Shown here in pieces: positions 25,437 to 35,122 of a DNA stretch of 64,000 nucleotides. Both the position numbers and the translations under genes were made by a program. Location: NCBI GenBank assembly GCA_008012315.1, contig SSEL01000011.1, positions 1 through 64,000 on the forward strand. The letters run 5' to 3'. Below the pieces are notes generated by a model that saw only the letters and a list, made by a program, of their open reading frames with translations, ran no database searches and was not told the DNA's origin. Within the stretch, counting starts at the first letter, position 1; each line of letters begins with the position of its first letter. This stretch comes from Rhodospirillaceae bacterium (GTDB lineage: Bacteria > Pseudomonadota > Alphaproteobacteria > Dongiales > Dongiaceae).

Positions 25437-27179
25437 TCAGGACATTTTGACGCGGGCCTGGCCGGACGCAATGTCCGGCCTTTGCGTTTTGTCCGGCCCT
25501 TGCGTTTTGTCCGTAAGTGTTCTCGCATCGTCGATGGCATAGGCCATGACGTTTTCGCTGCGGCCTCGCAAGGGGATATCGTGCGGCGTCAGGTCGTCAA
25601 GCCGCAAACCGGCCAGGGCGGCGACTTCCGACGAGAGCAGAAGTTGGCAGTCGAATTCCTTGGTCGCGTTTTCCAGCCGGCTTGCCGTGTTGACCGTGTC
25701 GCCGATTGCCGTCAGGGCCTGTGCGCCGGCGAAACCCATCTCACCGACAATGACGGTACCTACATGAATGCCGATACCGATGCGCAAAGGTTGCTTCAGG
25801 TCCTGGGCGAAGAGAAGGTTCAACTGGCCCAGGTTGATCGACATGCGGGCTGCGGCATCGATAGCCTGTCGGCAGGCTTCGCGTGGCGTGCCGGTCAGGC
25901 CGAACAGCGCCATGACACCATCGCCGATGAATTTGTCGACCCGTCCGCCACTGGCATTCACGGCTTCGCCCATGGCCCGGAAATAGCGGTTGAGAAGAAA
26001 GACCACATCATAGGGTAGCCGATGTTCGGCAAAGCGCGTGAAGTCGCGCAGATCGGCAAAAAGCACGGCGATCTCGCGCTCCTGGCCGTGATGTTGAACG
26101 GAATGGCCGAGCGCGGCGCGGGGGGCGGCCATCGGCGGCAAGAGAGGTGCGACTGTCACCGACCCCATCGGCCGGGTCTGGCAGGCGAGGCGCGTTCCCG
26201 GCGCGGCGCCGATCCGGGCCAGTAATTTGCTTTCATCATCATTGGCTGACGGCAGATGTTCCGCGCCGCTGATGATCTTGATCCGGCAGGTGGAACAGCG
26301 GCCGCGCCCGCCGCAGACCGCCGCATGGGGCACGCCGCCGATGCGGCTGGCTTCCAGGATGGTGGTGCCAGGCTGGACGGTAACCGCGTGGCCGTCGGCA
26401 TACCGGATCTCGATGGCGCGTCGACGGCGCAGCCAGATACGCAGCAGGCGGGCAATGAAGACCGCAGCGAGCGCGGCGGTGTAACCGATCAGGGTCGCAT
26501 CGAGCCACAAATATAGACGGGCGATTCCCGCCGCATCGGGCACCTTCGCCGCGGCCAGCATGTCGCCGACCCAACCGGGGGACGCAGCCAAATCGGCCAC
26601 CGCGCGTCCGGCGGTAACGAAGCCCAGCAGGCTCAGGATCGGGACGATCAGCGCGGTGGCATAGAGCATATCGCGCCACCGTGCATAACCGTCCTTGAGA
26701 TGCAGCCAACTGCGCAGGCCGATGCAGCCGTGACTCCAGGCCACCAGCAAGGCGGTGCTCTGCAGCAGGCCATAAGAGGGATGTGCCACCCAGATCGACC
26801 AGACGACATATTTGTAATCGGGATTGACGCCGAAGGTCAGGCCGGCCACGGCCGTGCCGATTACATGCAGTGCGAGCAAGGGCGGCAGCGCGAGGCCCAG
26901 CGTGAGCTGGAGGAAATCCCCCGGCGGCATCCGCAGACTGCGCCGCAGGAAGAGCGCCCGCAAGGCGACCAGCATATGGAGCAGGATGCTGAGGTAAAAG
27001 GCGTAGCGGATCGGCGGGAACTGCCAGAAGGCGACGAAGACATGGCGCCCGGTTTCCAGGGCGGCAAGCGAGACCAGTCCCAAGGCATGATTGAGATCGT
27101 GGCTCAGGACATAAGCGAAAAGAATCAGGCCGGTGACGAGGCGGGTCGTTCCGATCAGTCGCTGCGGCGTCATGGTCAC
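25437..27179 (-). CDS. Membrane-bound [2Fe-2S] ferredoxin - adenylate/guanylate cyclase fusion
   Basis: 580 aa. Residues 1-250 contain about six membrane helices with several histidines (LSHDLNHALG, ILLHMLVALRA, LALHVIGTA, WSHGCIGLRSWLH), reminiscent of a cytochrome b-like anchor. Residues 255-345 form a plant-type [2Fe-2S] domain (VCGGRGRCSTCRIKI, later LACQT). Residues 365-550 are a class III cyclase domain with metal Asp in VLFADLRDFTRFAEH and FIGDGVMALFG, and TAIGDTVNTASRLE. It probably makes cAMP in response to redox or oxygen state; the signal is inference. The last residues contain a six-residue tandem repeat (DKTQGP/DKTQRP). It converges on the TPR gene. Confidence 0.92.
   Translation of the reverse strand: MTMTPQRLIGTTRLVTGLILFAYVLSHDLNHALGLVSLAALETGRHVFVAFWQFPPIRYAFYLSILLHMLVALRALFLRRSLRMPPGDFLQLTLGLALPPLLALHVIGTAVAGLTFGVNPDYKYVVWSIWVAHPSYGLLQSTALLVAWSHGCIGLRSWLHLKDGYARWRDMLYATALIVPILSLLGFVTAGRAVADLAASPGWVGDMLAAAKVPDAAGIARLYLWLDATLIGYTAALAAVFIARLLRIWLRRRRAIEIRYADGHAVTVQPGTTILEASRIGGVPHAAVCGGRGRCSTCRIKIISGAEHLPSANDDESKLLARIGAAPGTRLACQTRPMGSVTVAPLLPPMAAPRAALGHSVQHHGQEREIAVLFADLRDFTRFAEHRLPYDVVFLLNRYFRAMGEAVNASGGRVDKFIGDGVMALFGLTGTPREACRQAIDAAARMSINLGQLNLLFAQDLKQPLRIGIGIHVGTVIVGEMGFAGAQALTAIGDTVNTASRLENATKEFDCQLLLSSEVAALAGLRLDDLTPHDIPLRGRSENVMAYAIDDARTLTDKTQGPDKTQRPDIASGQARVKMS
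25473..25513 (-). repeat. 18-bp tandem duplication at the 3' end of the cyclase gene
   Basis: Two 18-bp units (25473-25490 and 25491-25508, one mismatch) plus five bases of a third. In frame with the cyclase, each unit encodes DKTQ(G/R)P, so the duplication lengthens the tail by six residues without frameshift. A likely slippage product. Confidence 0.8.
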
Positions 27180-27346
27180 CCGTCTCTATCCGCTCAATAT
27201 CCGCCTGCCTGTTCAGGTCGGCGGGCCTATGATAATAAACCGGGACAGCGGCGGAAACAGCCGGATCGACGGTTTTGCCGCCAGACGGGACCGATCGCCG
27301 GTTTGGACGGCAGATGGCCGGCAGATGGAATGAGCGGACAGAACGG

Positions 27347-27619
27347 ATGACGATGGAAGGTGATGCCGACAAGCGCGATGCGGCCGAGCCGGCAATCCGG
27401 TCGCGGGCGGATCGGGAGAAGCGGCGCGAAGAGCGGCGCCGGCTGCTGATGAGCGGCCCGCCATCGCCCTGCATCAGCGTCTGCCAGATCGACAACAAGA
27501 CGGGCTATTGCATCGGCTGCTATCGCACGATCGACGAAATCCGCGACTGGATCATTTCGACGCCGGATCAGCGCAACGCGATTCTCGCACAGCTGGCCGA
27601 GCGCAAGGCAAGCAAGTAA
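27347..27619 (+). CDS. DUF1289 domain protein
   Basis: 90 aa. The DUF1289 motif is complete: SPCISVCQID, then GYCIGCYRTIDEIRDW, with four cysteines that could bind a metal or Fe-S cluster. The N-terminal half is a charged, Arg-rich helix (DREKRREERRRLLM). Family function is unknown. I chose ATG 27347; ATG 27353 is equally possible, and neither has a strong ribosome site. Confidence 0.8.
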   Translation: MTMEGDADKRDAAEPAIRSRADREKRREERRRLLMSGPPSPCISVCQIDNKTGYCIGCYRTIDEIRDWIISTPDQRNAILAQLAERKASK

Positions 27620-27634
27620 CCGCCAGAAACACCA

Positions 27635-27660
27635 AGCCCTTCCTCCGTGGGGGAAGGGCT
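27635..27660. repeat. Intergenic palindrome between convergent DUF1289 and tldD
   Basis: AGCCCTTCC pairs with GGAAGGGCT around TCCGTGGG, 15 nt after the DUF1289 stop and about 30 nt before the tldD stop. It could end transcription from either side or belong to the CCCTC-like palindrome set. No T-tract follows. Confidence 0.5.
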
Positions 27661-27688
27661 GATGATCGTCAAAGCGATATTGGTGAAA

Positions 27689-29122
27689 TCAGGCGGCGGT
27701 GCCGCCCACGGTCAGCCCGTCGATGCGCAGGGTCGGCTGGCCGACACCGACCGGAACACCCTGGCCTTCCTTGCCGCAGGTGCCGACACCCGGATCCAAC
27801 GCCATGTCATTGCCGATCATGCTGACCTTGGTCAGCACATCCGGTCCATTGCCGATCAAGGTCGCGCCCTTCACCGCCGGGCCGATCTTGCCGTCCTCGA
27901 TGAGATAGGCTTCCGATGCGGAGAAGACGAACTTGCCGGAGGTGATATCAACCTGTCCGCCGCCGAAATTGACGGCATAGAGGCCCTTCTTCACCGATTT
28001 GACGATTTCCTCGGGCGCCAGCTCGCCGCCCAGCATGATGGTATTGGTCATGCGCGGCATCGGATTATGGGCAAAGCTCTGACGCCGGCCATTGCCGGTC
28101 GGCTTCATCTTCATGAGCCGGGCATTCTGCCGGTCCTGGAGGTAGCCGACCAATTTGCCATCCTCGATCAAAGTGGTGGATTGGCTGGGCGTGCCTTCAT
28201 CGTCGATGCTGAGCGAGCCGCGGCGTTCATGCAGCGTGCCGTCGTCGATCACGGTGACACCTTTGGCAGCAACCTGTTGCCCCATCAAGCCGGCAAAGGC
28301 CGAGGTCTGCTTGCGATTGAAATCGCCTTCCAGGCCGTGGCCGATCGCTTCATGCAGCAAAATGCCTGGCCAGCCTGAGCCCAGAACCACCGCCATTTCG
28401 CCGGCCGGGGCGGGAATCGAGGTCAGATTGACCAAAGCCTGGCGCAGGGCTTCATCGACGCTGGCCTGCCAATGCTTGGGATCGATCAAAAGATCATAGG
28501 TGAAGCGGCCGCCGGATCCGTGGCTGCCGGTTTCCATGCGGCCGTTCTCCTCCACCATGACGGAAACATTGAGCCGCACCAGCGGGCGGATATCGGCAAC
28601 TCGGTGGCCGTCGCCACGCAGAATCTGCACCGCCTGCCAGACGCCGGAGATCGAGGCCATGACCTGTTTGACCCGGGAGTCCTTGGCGCGGGCATAGGCG
28701 TCGATTTCGCCCAGCAGGGAAACCTTGCGGCCGAATTCCAAAGCGGCGAGGGGGTTCTCATCGCTGTAAAGCGCCCGGTTGGTGCCGATCGGCGGCAAAG
28801 CGAGCTCGCCGCCATGGCCGCCGCGCACCGCTTGCACGGTTCGGGTGGCGCGCTCGATCGCTGCATCGCTGAGATCGCTGGCATGGGCGTAGCCATGGGC
28901 TTCGCCAGCGACGGCCCGCAGGCCAAAACCCTGCGTCGTGTCGAAAGCGGCACTTTTCAGCTTGCCGTCATCATAGCTGAGGCTTTCCGACTGGCTATAT
29001 TCCAGGAACAGCTCGCCATCCTCGGCGCCGTTCAGCGCTTCGGCGACCCGTGCCTGGGTGCGGCCCAGATCCAGGCCGGCGCGTTCGAAAAACAGGTTAT
29101 CCGTAATGGCGAGAGAGGACAT
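27689..29122 (-). CDS. tldD: Metalloprotease TldD
   Basis: 477 aa, cytoplasmic. TldD works with TldE/PmbA as a zinc protease that cleaves unfolded peptides and matures some modified peptides and antitoxins. The zinc motif HEAIGHGLEGD (HExxxH) lies near residue 260, and the C-terminal family sequence (SGKFVFSASEAYLIEDGKIG; ATLIGNGPDVL; GTCGKEGQGVPVGVGQPT) is intact. No partner gene (pmbA) is in the window. The divergent gene is coxB, 550 bp away. Confidence 0.95.
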   Translation of the reverse strand: MSSLAITDNLFFERAGLDLGRTQARVAEALNGAEDGELFLEYSQSESLSYDDGKLKSAAFDTTQGFGLRAVAGEAHGYAHASDLSDAAIERATRTVQAVRGGHGGELALPPIGTNRALYSDENPLAALEFGRKVSLLGEIDAYARAKDSRVKQVMASISGVWQAVQILRGDGHRVADIRPLVRLNVSVMVEENGRMETGSHGSGGRFTYDLLIDPKHWQASVDEALRQALVNLTSIPAPAGEMAVVLGSGWPGILLHEAIGHGLEGDFNRKQTSAFAGLMGQQVAAKGVTVIDDGTLHERRGSLSIDDEGTPSQSTTLIEDGKLVGYLQDRQNARLMKMKPTGNGRRQSFAHNPMPRMTNTIMLGGELAPEEIVKSVKKGLYAVNFGGGQVDITSGKFVFSASEAYLIEDGKIGPAVKGATLIGNGPDVLTKVSMIGNDMALDPGVGTCGKEGQGVPVGVGQPTLRIDGLTVGGTAA

Positions 29123-29675
29123 GAGGCACTCCTGAGGCGGTTAACCACGTTGCGGTCCGGCCGGTCGACACACCGGGCATTTGACGGGTCCAGTGATAAA
29201 TCCGGCGCACGTTCTGTAAATATAGGGTGTGCGATCCCGGTGTCAGCAGGCAATCTTGAATATGTCGCCTTGCCGGCGGGAATGTCGGGGATGCGCGAAC
29301 CATCTGCGGGACGGGATCGGGTTTATGCGGCGGATCGTCGCATTGCTCGATTGTGCTGTAACCAGCCGCCCCGCCGGGGCGCGGCAAGCCCGCGAAATGC
29401 TTGAGATATGTGAAAGGCAGGTGTAGCTTCCCGGTAATTCGGGCCGGGTCGGCTTTCGTCTGGCGTTGCGCGCGCGGAAACGGGCGCGTCGCAGCAGGAT
29501 GTCCGCAGGTCTCGAACAGATCGGATTTCTTCTGGCCGCCATCTTGCTTTCGGCCCCACCGGGATCGTCCCCGGGGAGCTGCCAAGTGCCGCGGTTGGAC
29601 GCTTGATCCGGGTATGAAGTACAGGCCGATAGGTCGGTTTCCGGATCGGCACAACTAGGGATGGGATGATTGGAC
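29123..29675. other. Intergenic region between tldD and the cox operon
   Basis: About 550 bp without a plausible gene on either strand. It must hold the promoter of the cytochrome oxidase operon and of tldD. I see only short imperfect inverted repeats (for example CCCG-N6-CGGG near 29431) and no convincing promoter, riboswitch or terminator. Confidence 0.4.
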
Positions 29676-30560
29676 ATGAGCTTGAAGCAAGGACTCGCCA
29701 AGCTGTTTGCCCTGATCGGTACGATGATGCTGGGTTCCGGTGTCGCTTTGGCCGATGAAGTGGTGGGGGCGCCACGACCGAAGCAGCTGGGGCTGCAGGC
29801 ACCGGCAACCGATTTGATGCGCCAATTGGAAATGGTGCATAACGACATCCTGATGCCGATCATCACGGTCATCACGCTCTTCGTGCTGGTTCTGCTGCTG
29901 ATCTGCATCTTCCGTTTCAACGAGAAGGCCAATCCGGTTCCCTCCAAGACGACGCACAACACCCTGATCGAAGTGATCTGGACCGTGGCGCCGGCGCTGA
30001 TCCTGGTCTTTATCGCCATCTTCTCCTTTCCGCTGCTCTACAAGCAGCTCGACGTGCCGAAGCCGGATCTGACGATCCGGGCGATCGGCCATCAGTGGTA
30101 CTGGTCCTACGAATATCCGGATAACGGCAACTTCACCTTCGACGCCAATCTGGTGGAAAAGGATCAGCTGCCGGCGGATAAGAAGGATCTCTATCTGCTG
30201 CAAGCCGATAACGAGGTCGTTCTGCCAGTCGGCAAGAACGTCCGTGTGCAGATCACCGCGACCGACGTGATCCATTCCTGGACCGTGCCGTCCTTCGGCG
30301 TGAAGCATGACGGCGTGCCCGGCCGCGTCAACGAGAGCTGGTTCAATATCGAGAAGCCCGGCATCTATTACGGCCAGTGCTCGGAACTTTGTGGCGTTCG
30401 TCATGGCTTCATGCCGATCACCGTCCGCGCGGTTACCCCGGAAGAATTCGACAAGTGGGTCGCCGATGCGCAGAAGAAATTCGCCAAGGTCGACGGCACG
30501 CCGCCGGTCACCGATGTTGCGCAGACGGCGCCGGCCGCCGTTGCCAGCACCGCGAACTGA
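29676..30560 (+). CDS. coxB: Cytochrome c oxidase subunit II
   Basis: 294 aa. Signal peptide (ending GVALA), two transmembrane helices, then a periplasmic cupredoxin domain with the CuA ligands: His in VIHSWTVPSFGVKHDG, and Cys/Cys/His/Met in YYGQCSELCGVRHGFMPI. It takes electrons from cytochrome c and passes them to subunit I. The aromatic HQWYWSYEYP stretch for cytochrome c docking is present. ATG 29676 was chosen; GGGA lies about 10 nt upstream. First gene of the aa3 oxidase cluster. Confidence 0.97.
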   Translation: MSLKQGLAKLFALIGTMMLGSGVALADEVVGAPRPKQLGLQAPATDLMRQLEMVHNDILMPIITVITLFVLVLLLICIFRFNEKANPVPSKTTHNTLIEVIWTVAPALILVFIAIFSFPLLYKQLDVPKPDLTIRAIGHQWYWSYEYPDNGNFTFDANLVEKDQLPADKKDLYLLQADNEVVLPVGKNVRVQITATDVIHSWTVPSFGVKHDGVPGRVNESWFNIEKPGIYYGQCSELCGVRHGFMPITVRAVTPEEFDKWVADAQKKFAKVDGTPPVTDVAQTAPAAVASTAN

Positions 30561-30587
30561 TAGATCAAGAAGATAGAGGGACGACAC

Positions 30588-32216
30588 ATGAGCCCGGTAA
30601 GTACACACCACGCCGCGCATGATCATCACGATCACAAGCCCGGCTTCATCGCGCGTTGGCTCTTTTCGACCAACCATAAGGACATCGGCACGCTCTATAT
30701 GATCTTCTCGGTCTGCGCCGGTTTGATCGGCGGGGCCTTCTCGGTCTATATGCGAGCCGAGCTGATGCATCCTGGCATCCAGTTCTTCGGCACCGATGCC
30801 AATCCCGACGGCCAGATGTGGAACGTCGTGATCTCGGCCCACGCTTTGATCATGATCTTCTTCACCGTCATGCCGGCGATGATGGGTGCCTTCGGCAACT
30901 GGTTCGTGCCGCTGATGATCGGCGCGCCGGACATGGCGTTCCCGCGCATGAACAACATCAGCTTCTGGCTGCTGGTTGCGGCCTCGGTGCTGATGTTCTC
31001 CTCACCCTTCGTGGATGGCGGCGCCGGCACCGGCTGGACGCTCTATCCGCCGCTCTCCAGCGACGGCCAGCCCGGCCGCGCGGTCGACATGGCGATCTTC
31101 GCCATGCACCTCGCCGGTGCCTCGTCGATCCTGGGTGCGATCAACTTCATCACCACCATCTTCAACATGCGCGCGCCGGGCATGACTCTGCATAAGATGC
31201 CGCTGTTCGTGTGGTCGGTGCTGGTCACCGCCTTCCTGCTGCTGCTGTCGCTGCCGGTTTTCGGCGGCGCCATCACCATGCTGTTGACGGACCGCAATTT
31301 CGGCTCGCATTTCTTCAAGCCGGAAGGCGGCGGCGATCCGATCCTGTTCCAGCATCTGTTCTGGTTCTTCGGCCATCCCGAAGTCTACATCATGATCCTG
31401 CCGGGCTTCGGCATGGTCAGCCAGATCATCTCCACCTTCTCGAAGAAGCCGGTCTTCGGTTATCTCGGCATGGCCTATGCCATGGTGGCGATCGGTGTGG
31501 TCGGCTTCGTGGTCTGGGCGCACCACATGTATGTAGTCGGCCTGGATGTCGATACCCGCGCCTATTTCATGGCGGCGACGATGGTGATCGCGGTGCCGAC
31601 CGGCATCAAGATCTTCTCCTGGATCGCCACGATGTGGAACGGCTCGATCAGCTTCAAGACCCCGATGCTCTGGGCAGTCGGTTTCATCTTCCTGTTCACC
31701 ATCGGCGGTGTGACCGGCGTGGTGCTGGCCAATGCGCCGATCGATGTAGCGATGCACGACACCTATTACGTGGTTGCGCATTTCCACTACGTGCTGTCGC
31801 TGGGTGCGGTGTTCTCGATCTTCGCCGGCTACTACTACTGGATCGGCAAGATGTCGGGCCGGCAGTATCCGGAATGGGCGGGCAAGCTGCATTTCTGGAC
31901 GACCTTCATCGGCGTCAACCTGACCTTCTTCCCGCAGCACTTCCTGGGCCTGGCCGGCATGCCGCGCCGCTATCCGGACTATCCGGTGGCCTTCGCCTTC
32001 TGGAACGAGGTCTCCTCAATCGGTGCTTTCATCGCCTATGGCTCCACTTTGTTCTTCTTCGTCACGGCGCTTTACACGATTTTCGCCGGCAAGCGCATCG
32101 GCGTGGATAACCAGTGGGGCGAAGGGGCGACGACCCTGGAATGGACGGTGAGCTCGCCGCCGCCTTTCCATACCTTCGAGGAACTGCCGCGGATCGAAGC
32201 CTCCGCTGGGCACTAA
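30588..32216 (+). CDS. ctaD: Cytochrome c oxidase subunit I (aa3 type)
   Basis: 542 aa, about 12 membrane helices. Low-spin heme His in [17 protein letters not shown]; CuB and tyrosine region [33 protein letters not shown] with the second CuB His pair; and heme a3/a ligands in [18 protein letters not shown]. The E of GHPEVY (K/D-channel region) marks a type A heme-copper oxidase. It reduces O2 to water and pumps protons. The start has GAGGGACG upstream, 28 nt after coxB. Confidence 0.98.
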   Translation: MSPVSTHHAAHDHHDHKPGFIARWLFSTNHKDIGTLYMIFSVCAGLIGGAFSVYMRAELMHPGIQFFGTDANPDGQMWNVVISAHALIMIFFTVMPAMMGAFGNWFVPLMIGAPDMAFPRMNNISFWLLVAASVLMFSSPFVDGGAGTGWTLYPPLSSDGQPGRAVDMAIFAMHLAGASSILGAINFITTIFNMRAPGMTLHKMPLFVWSVLVTAFLLLLSLPVFGGAITMLLTDRNFGSHFFKPEGGGDPILFQHLFWFFGHPEVYIMILPGFGMVSQIISTFSKKPVFGYLGMAYAMVAIGVVGFVVWAHHMYVVGLDVDTRAYFMAATMVIAVPTGIKIFSWIATMWNGSISFKTPMLWAVGFIFLFTIGGVTGVVLANAPIDVAMHDTYYVVAHFHYVLSLGAVFSIFAGYYYWIGKMSGRQYPEWAGKLHFWTTFIGVNLTFFPQHFLGLAGMPRRYPDYPVAFAFWNEVSSIGAFIAYGSTLFFFVTALYTIFAGKRIGVDNQWGEGATTLEWTVSSPPPFHTFEELPRIEASAGH

Positions 32217-32224
32217 AATGGGGC

Positions 32225-32250
32225 GCGACGGCGGGATTTCCCGCCGTCGC
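32225..32250. repeat. Perfect 12-bp palindrome between ctaD and ctaB
   Basis: GCGACGGCGGGA and TCCCGCCGTCGC pair perfectly around TT, 8 nt after the ctaD stop. Very stable, with no U-tract. In an operon this would most simply protect the ctaD mRNA 3' end or attenuate ctaB, so that the structural subunit exceeds the assembly enzyme. Confidence 0.8.
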
Positions 32251-32300
32251 CGCTCTGACGGAATGTGACGTTGAGTGAAACTGTAGAATTGGGGATTCTT

Positions 32301-33293
32301 GTGGCCGACGAGAGCCTCGACATTGCCGCCAATACCGATCACCGCCTGAGCGAATTGTCGGGCGCGGTCGCCGGTGCGCGTGTCAGTGACTTCATCGCCT
32401 TGCTGAAGCCGCGGGTGATGTCGCTGGTGGTGTTTTCCGGCTTGGCCGGTCTGGTCGTTGCGCCGGGCCATATCCATCCCCTGATCGCGGTGGTGGCGAT
32501 TCTCTGCATCGCCGTTGGCGCCGGCGCGTCGGGCGCCATCAATATGTGGTACGACCGGGATATCGATGCGGTGATGACCCGCACGCGCAACCGGCCGATT
32601 CCCAAGGGCAATGTCGATCCCAACGAGGCTTTGGGCTTCGGCCTGGTGCTGGCGCTGTTCTCCGTCGTGCTGATGGGCATGGCAGTCAATTGGACGGCGG
32701 GATCTCTGCTCGCTTTCACGATCTTCTTCTATGTCGTCATCTATACGATCTGGCTGAAGCGCCGGACGCCGCAGAACATCGTTATCGGCGGGGCCGCGGG
32801 CGCCTTTCCGCCGATGATCGGCTGGGCCGCCGTGACCGGCGATATGAGCCTTGCCTCGATCTCCCTCTTCCTGCTGATCTTCATGTGGACGCCGCCGCAT
32901 TTCTGGGCGCTCTCGCTCTATCGCGAGGGCGACTACGCCAAGGCCGGCGTGCCGATGATGCCGGTTGTCGCCGGCGCCCGGTCGACCAAGATTCAAATGC
33001 TGGTTTATACCCTGGTGCTGCTGCCGATCGCCTTGGTGCCGGCTGTGCTCGGTGTTGCGGGATCGATCTATGCGGTGACGGCCCTTCTGCTGAATGTCGG
33101 CTTCATTGTCCATGCCGTGCGGGTCCTGCGCAGCCCGGATCTGCGCCGCGCCCAGGCGATGTTCAAATATTCGTTGCTCTATCTCTCCCTGCATTTCGCG
33201 GTGCTGATGATCGATCGCGCCCCCGGCTTGCTGCATATCGACTTCCTGTCCAGCCTGATCGATCCGGCCTGGCTGCACGTGCTGGTGGGCTAG
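32301..33293 (+). CDS. ctaB: Protoheme IX farnesyltransferase (heme O synthase)
   Basis: 330 aa, UbiA-type prenyltransferase with about nine membrane helices. Both Asp-rich motifs are visible: NMWYDRDIDAVMTRTRNRP and the second region around FMWTPPHFWALSLYREGDYAKAG. It farnesylates heme b to heme O, the precursor of the heme A used by CtaD. GTG 32301 has GGGGA 5 nt upstream and is my choice; the frame is open from GTG 32265. Confidence 0.95.
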   Translation: MADESLDIAANTDHRLSELSGAVAGARVSDFIALLKPRVMSLVVFSGLAGLVVAPGHIHPLIAVVAILCIAVGAGASGAINMWYDRDIDAVMTRTRNRPIPKGNVDPNEALGFGLVLALFSVVLMGMAVNWTAGSLLAFTIFFYVVIYTIWLKRRTPQNIVIGGAAGAFPPMIGWAAVTGDMSLASISLFLLIFMWTPPHFWALSLYREGDYAKAGVPMMPVVAGARSTKIQMLVYTLVLLPIALVPAVLGVAGSIYAVTALLLNVGFIVHAVRVLRSPDLRRAQAMFKYSLLYLSLHFAVLMIDRAPGLLHIDFLSSLIDPAWLHVLVG

Positions 33294-33294
33294 G

Positions 33295-33453
33295 ATGATG
33301 GCAAGCAAGACCAACGACCACAACGACCGGCAAGCCATCGACGCCGAAAGGCGCCGTCGCCAGCGCGGCCGTAACTGGGCTGTGCTGATGGCGCTGGTTG
33401 GTTTCTGCGTCATCGTCTATGCGATCACGCTGGTACGGCTGACGGGGCAATGA
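33295..33453 (+). CDS. Small membrane protein of the cox cluster (CoxF-like)
   Basis: 52 aa. A charged N terminus (TNDHNDRQAIDAERRRRQRG) is followed by a single transmembrane helix (WAVLMALVGFCVIVYAITLV). Small proteins of this pattern sit between ctaB and ctaG in many alphaproteobacterial oxidase clusters and are called CoxF; their role in assembly is not defined. It begins two bases after the ctaB stop and ends 10 nt before ctaG. Confidence 0.85.
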   Translation: MMASKTNDHNDRQAIDAERRRRQRGRNWAVLMALVGFCVIVYAITLVRLTGQ

Positions 33454-33463
33454 GGAACTTGAC

Positions 33464-34144
33464 ATGAACGGCGATCCATCAAAGGAAAAGCAAAACGTTC
33501 ATCCGTCGCGCTTGTCGCAACGCGACAGGCGGAACCGAACCCTCATGATGGTGCTGAGCGGCATCGTCTTCGGCATGGTGGGTTTGGCTTTTGCGTCGGT
33601 GCCGCTCTACAACCTTTTCTGCAAGGCGACCGGTTACCAGGGGACGCCCAGGCAGGTGGCCTCGAACACGTCAAAGGCAAGTTCGCGCATCGTGACCGTG
33701 ACGTTCAATGCCGATGTCGCCGGCAATCTCGGCTGGCGTTTTCAGCCGAAGCAGAAGTCGATGCAGGTGCAGGTCGGCAAGAGCTACCTCGCTTTCTTCG
33801 AAGCCGAAAACATGGAAAGCAAGCCGGTGACGGGGACGGCGACCTTCAACATCTCGCCCGATCCCTTCGCTTCTTATTTCGACAAGACCGCCTGTTTTTG
33901 CTTCACCTTGCAGACGCTGCAGCCGGGCCAGAAAGTCGACATGCCGGTCAGCTTCTATATCGATGCCGATTTGGTGAATGATCAGACGCTGAAGAAAATC
34001 AACGATATCACCCTGTCCTACACTTTCTTCCGGGCGGCGGATCAAAAGGCGGCGACGACCTTGGGGGCCGCGGATGACGGCGCAAGCAAGGGCGGGGCTG
34101 CTGCCGGCGCGTCTGGCAGCAGGCAGAAGAGTTCGTTAAATTGA
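33464..34144 (+). CDS. ctaG: Cytochrome c oxidase assembly protein CtaG (Cox11)
   Basis: 226 aa. One N-terminal membrane anchor (about residues 27-47) and a periplasmic immunoglobulin-like domain with the copper-binding pair in KTACFCFTLQTLQPGQ and the conserved FASVPLYNLFCKATGY. Delivers copper to the CuB site of subunit I. A low-complexity Gly/Ala/Ser tail of about 30 residues follows the family core. GAGGAACTTGAC precedes the ATG. Confidence 0.95.
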   Translation: MNGDPSKEKQNVHPSRLSQRDRRNRTLMMVLSGIVFGMVGLAFASVPLYNLFCKATGYQGTPRQVASNTSKASSRIVTVTFNADVAGNLGWRFQPKQKSMQVQVGKSYLAFFEAENMESKPVTGTATFNISPDPFASYFDKTACFCFTLQTLQPGQKVDMPVSFYIDADLVNDQTLKKINDITLSYTFFRAADQKAATTLGAADDGASKGGAAAGASGSRQKSSLN

Positions 34145-34230
34145 CTGTGACTGCCGATCCGATCGGCGCGTGTTTTATGGGGATGTAGCCGTCCTGATTT
34201 CCAGGGGCGGTCAAGAAGGGAAGAGTGGAA

Positions 34231-35076
34231 ATGAGTGCAGCAGATAGCGCCCACAAGGTCAATCATCCGTATCATCTGGTGAATCCCAGCCCGTGGCCGT
34301 TGACGGGTGCCCTGGGCGGCTTGATGTTCGCCGCGGGCATGGTCCAGTATATGCATGATCAGCCATTGGGCGGTTTGCCGCCGATCTGGTGGATCGCGCC
34401 GGGCATCGTCTTCATCCTTGGGACGATGTTCTTCTGGTTCAGCGATGTCGTCGACGAGGCGGAGCATCAGGGGCATCACAATCCGGTCGTGCAGATCGGC
34501 CTGCGTTACGGCATGTCGATGTTCATCGCTTCCGAAGTGATGTTCTTCGCCGCTTTCTTCTGGGCTTTCTTCGATGCGTCGCTTTTCCCCAAGGAAGGCA
34601 TCGGCGGCGTCTGGCCGCCGAAGGGCATCCATCCGTTCGATCCGTTCGAACTGCCGCTGCTCAACACCCTGATCCTGCTGACCTCGGGCTGCACGGTCAC
34701 CTGGGCGCACCATGCGCTGCGTGAAGGAGACCGCAAGGGCCTGATCCAGGGCCTCGCTTTGACCGTCATGCTGGGCATGCTCTTCACCGCCTGCCAAGCT
34801 TACGAATATGCCCATGCGGCTTTCGGCTTCAAGGATACCGTCTTCGCCTCGACCTTCTTCATGGCGACCGGCTTCCACGGCTTCCACGTGATCGTCGGTA
34901 CGGTTTTCCTGGCGGTCTGCCTGTTCCGCGCCGTCCGCGGCCATTTCAAGCCGGAACATCATTTCGGTTTCGAAGCCGCCGCCTGGTACTGGCACTTCGT
35001 CGACGTGGTGTGGCTGTTCCTGTTCATCTTCGTCTACATCTGGGGCGGTGGTTCCGGTCCCTATGCCAGCCACTAA
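34231..35076 (+). CDS. ctaE: Cytochrome c oxidase subunit III
   Basis: 281 aa with seven membrane helices. Family motifs: [17 protein letters not shown] at the N terminus, [33 protein letters not shown], and [19 protein letters not shown], ending [20 protein letters not shown]. It stabilises the oxidase core and proton uptake. ATG 34231 has AAGGGAAGAG upstream; the in-frame GTG at 34225 is unlikely. Confidence 0.97.
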   Translation: MSAADSAHKVNHPYHLVNPSPWPLTGALGGLMFAAGMVQYMHDQPLGGLPPIWWIAPGIVFILGTMFFWFSDVVDEAEHQGHHNPVVQIGLRYGMSMFIASEVMFFAAFFWAFFDASLFPKEGIGGVWPPKGIHPFDPFELPLLNTLILLTSGCTVTWAHHALREGDRKGLIQGLALTVMLGMLFTACQAYEYAHAAFGFKDTVFASTFFMATGFHGFHVIVGTVFLAVCLFRAVRGHFKPEHHFGFEAAAWYWHFVDVVWLFLFIFVYIWGGGSGPYASH

Positions 35077-35122
35077 GCCAAGCCTGCATTCCATCGGCGT
35101 GACTGCCGGGGATATCATCTAA

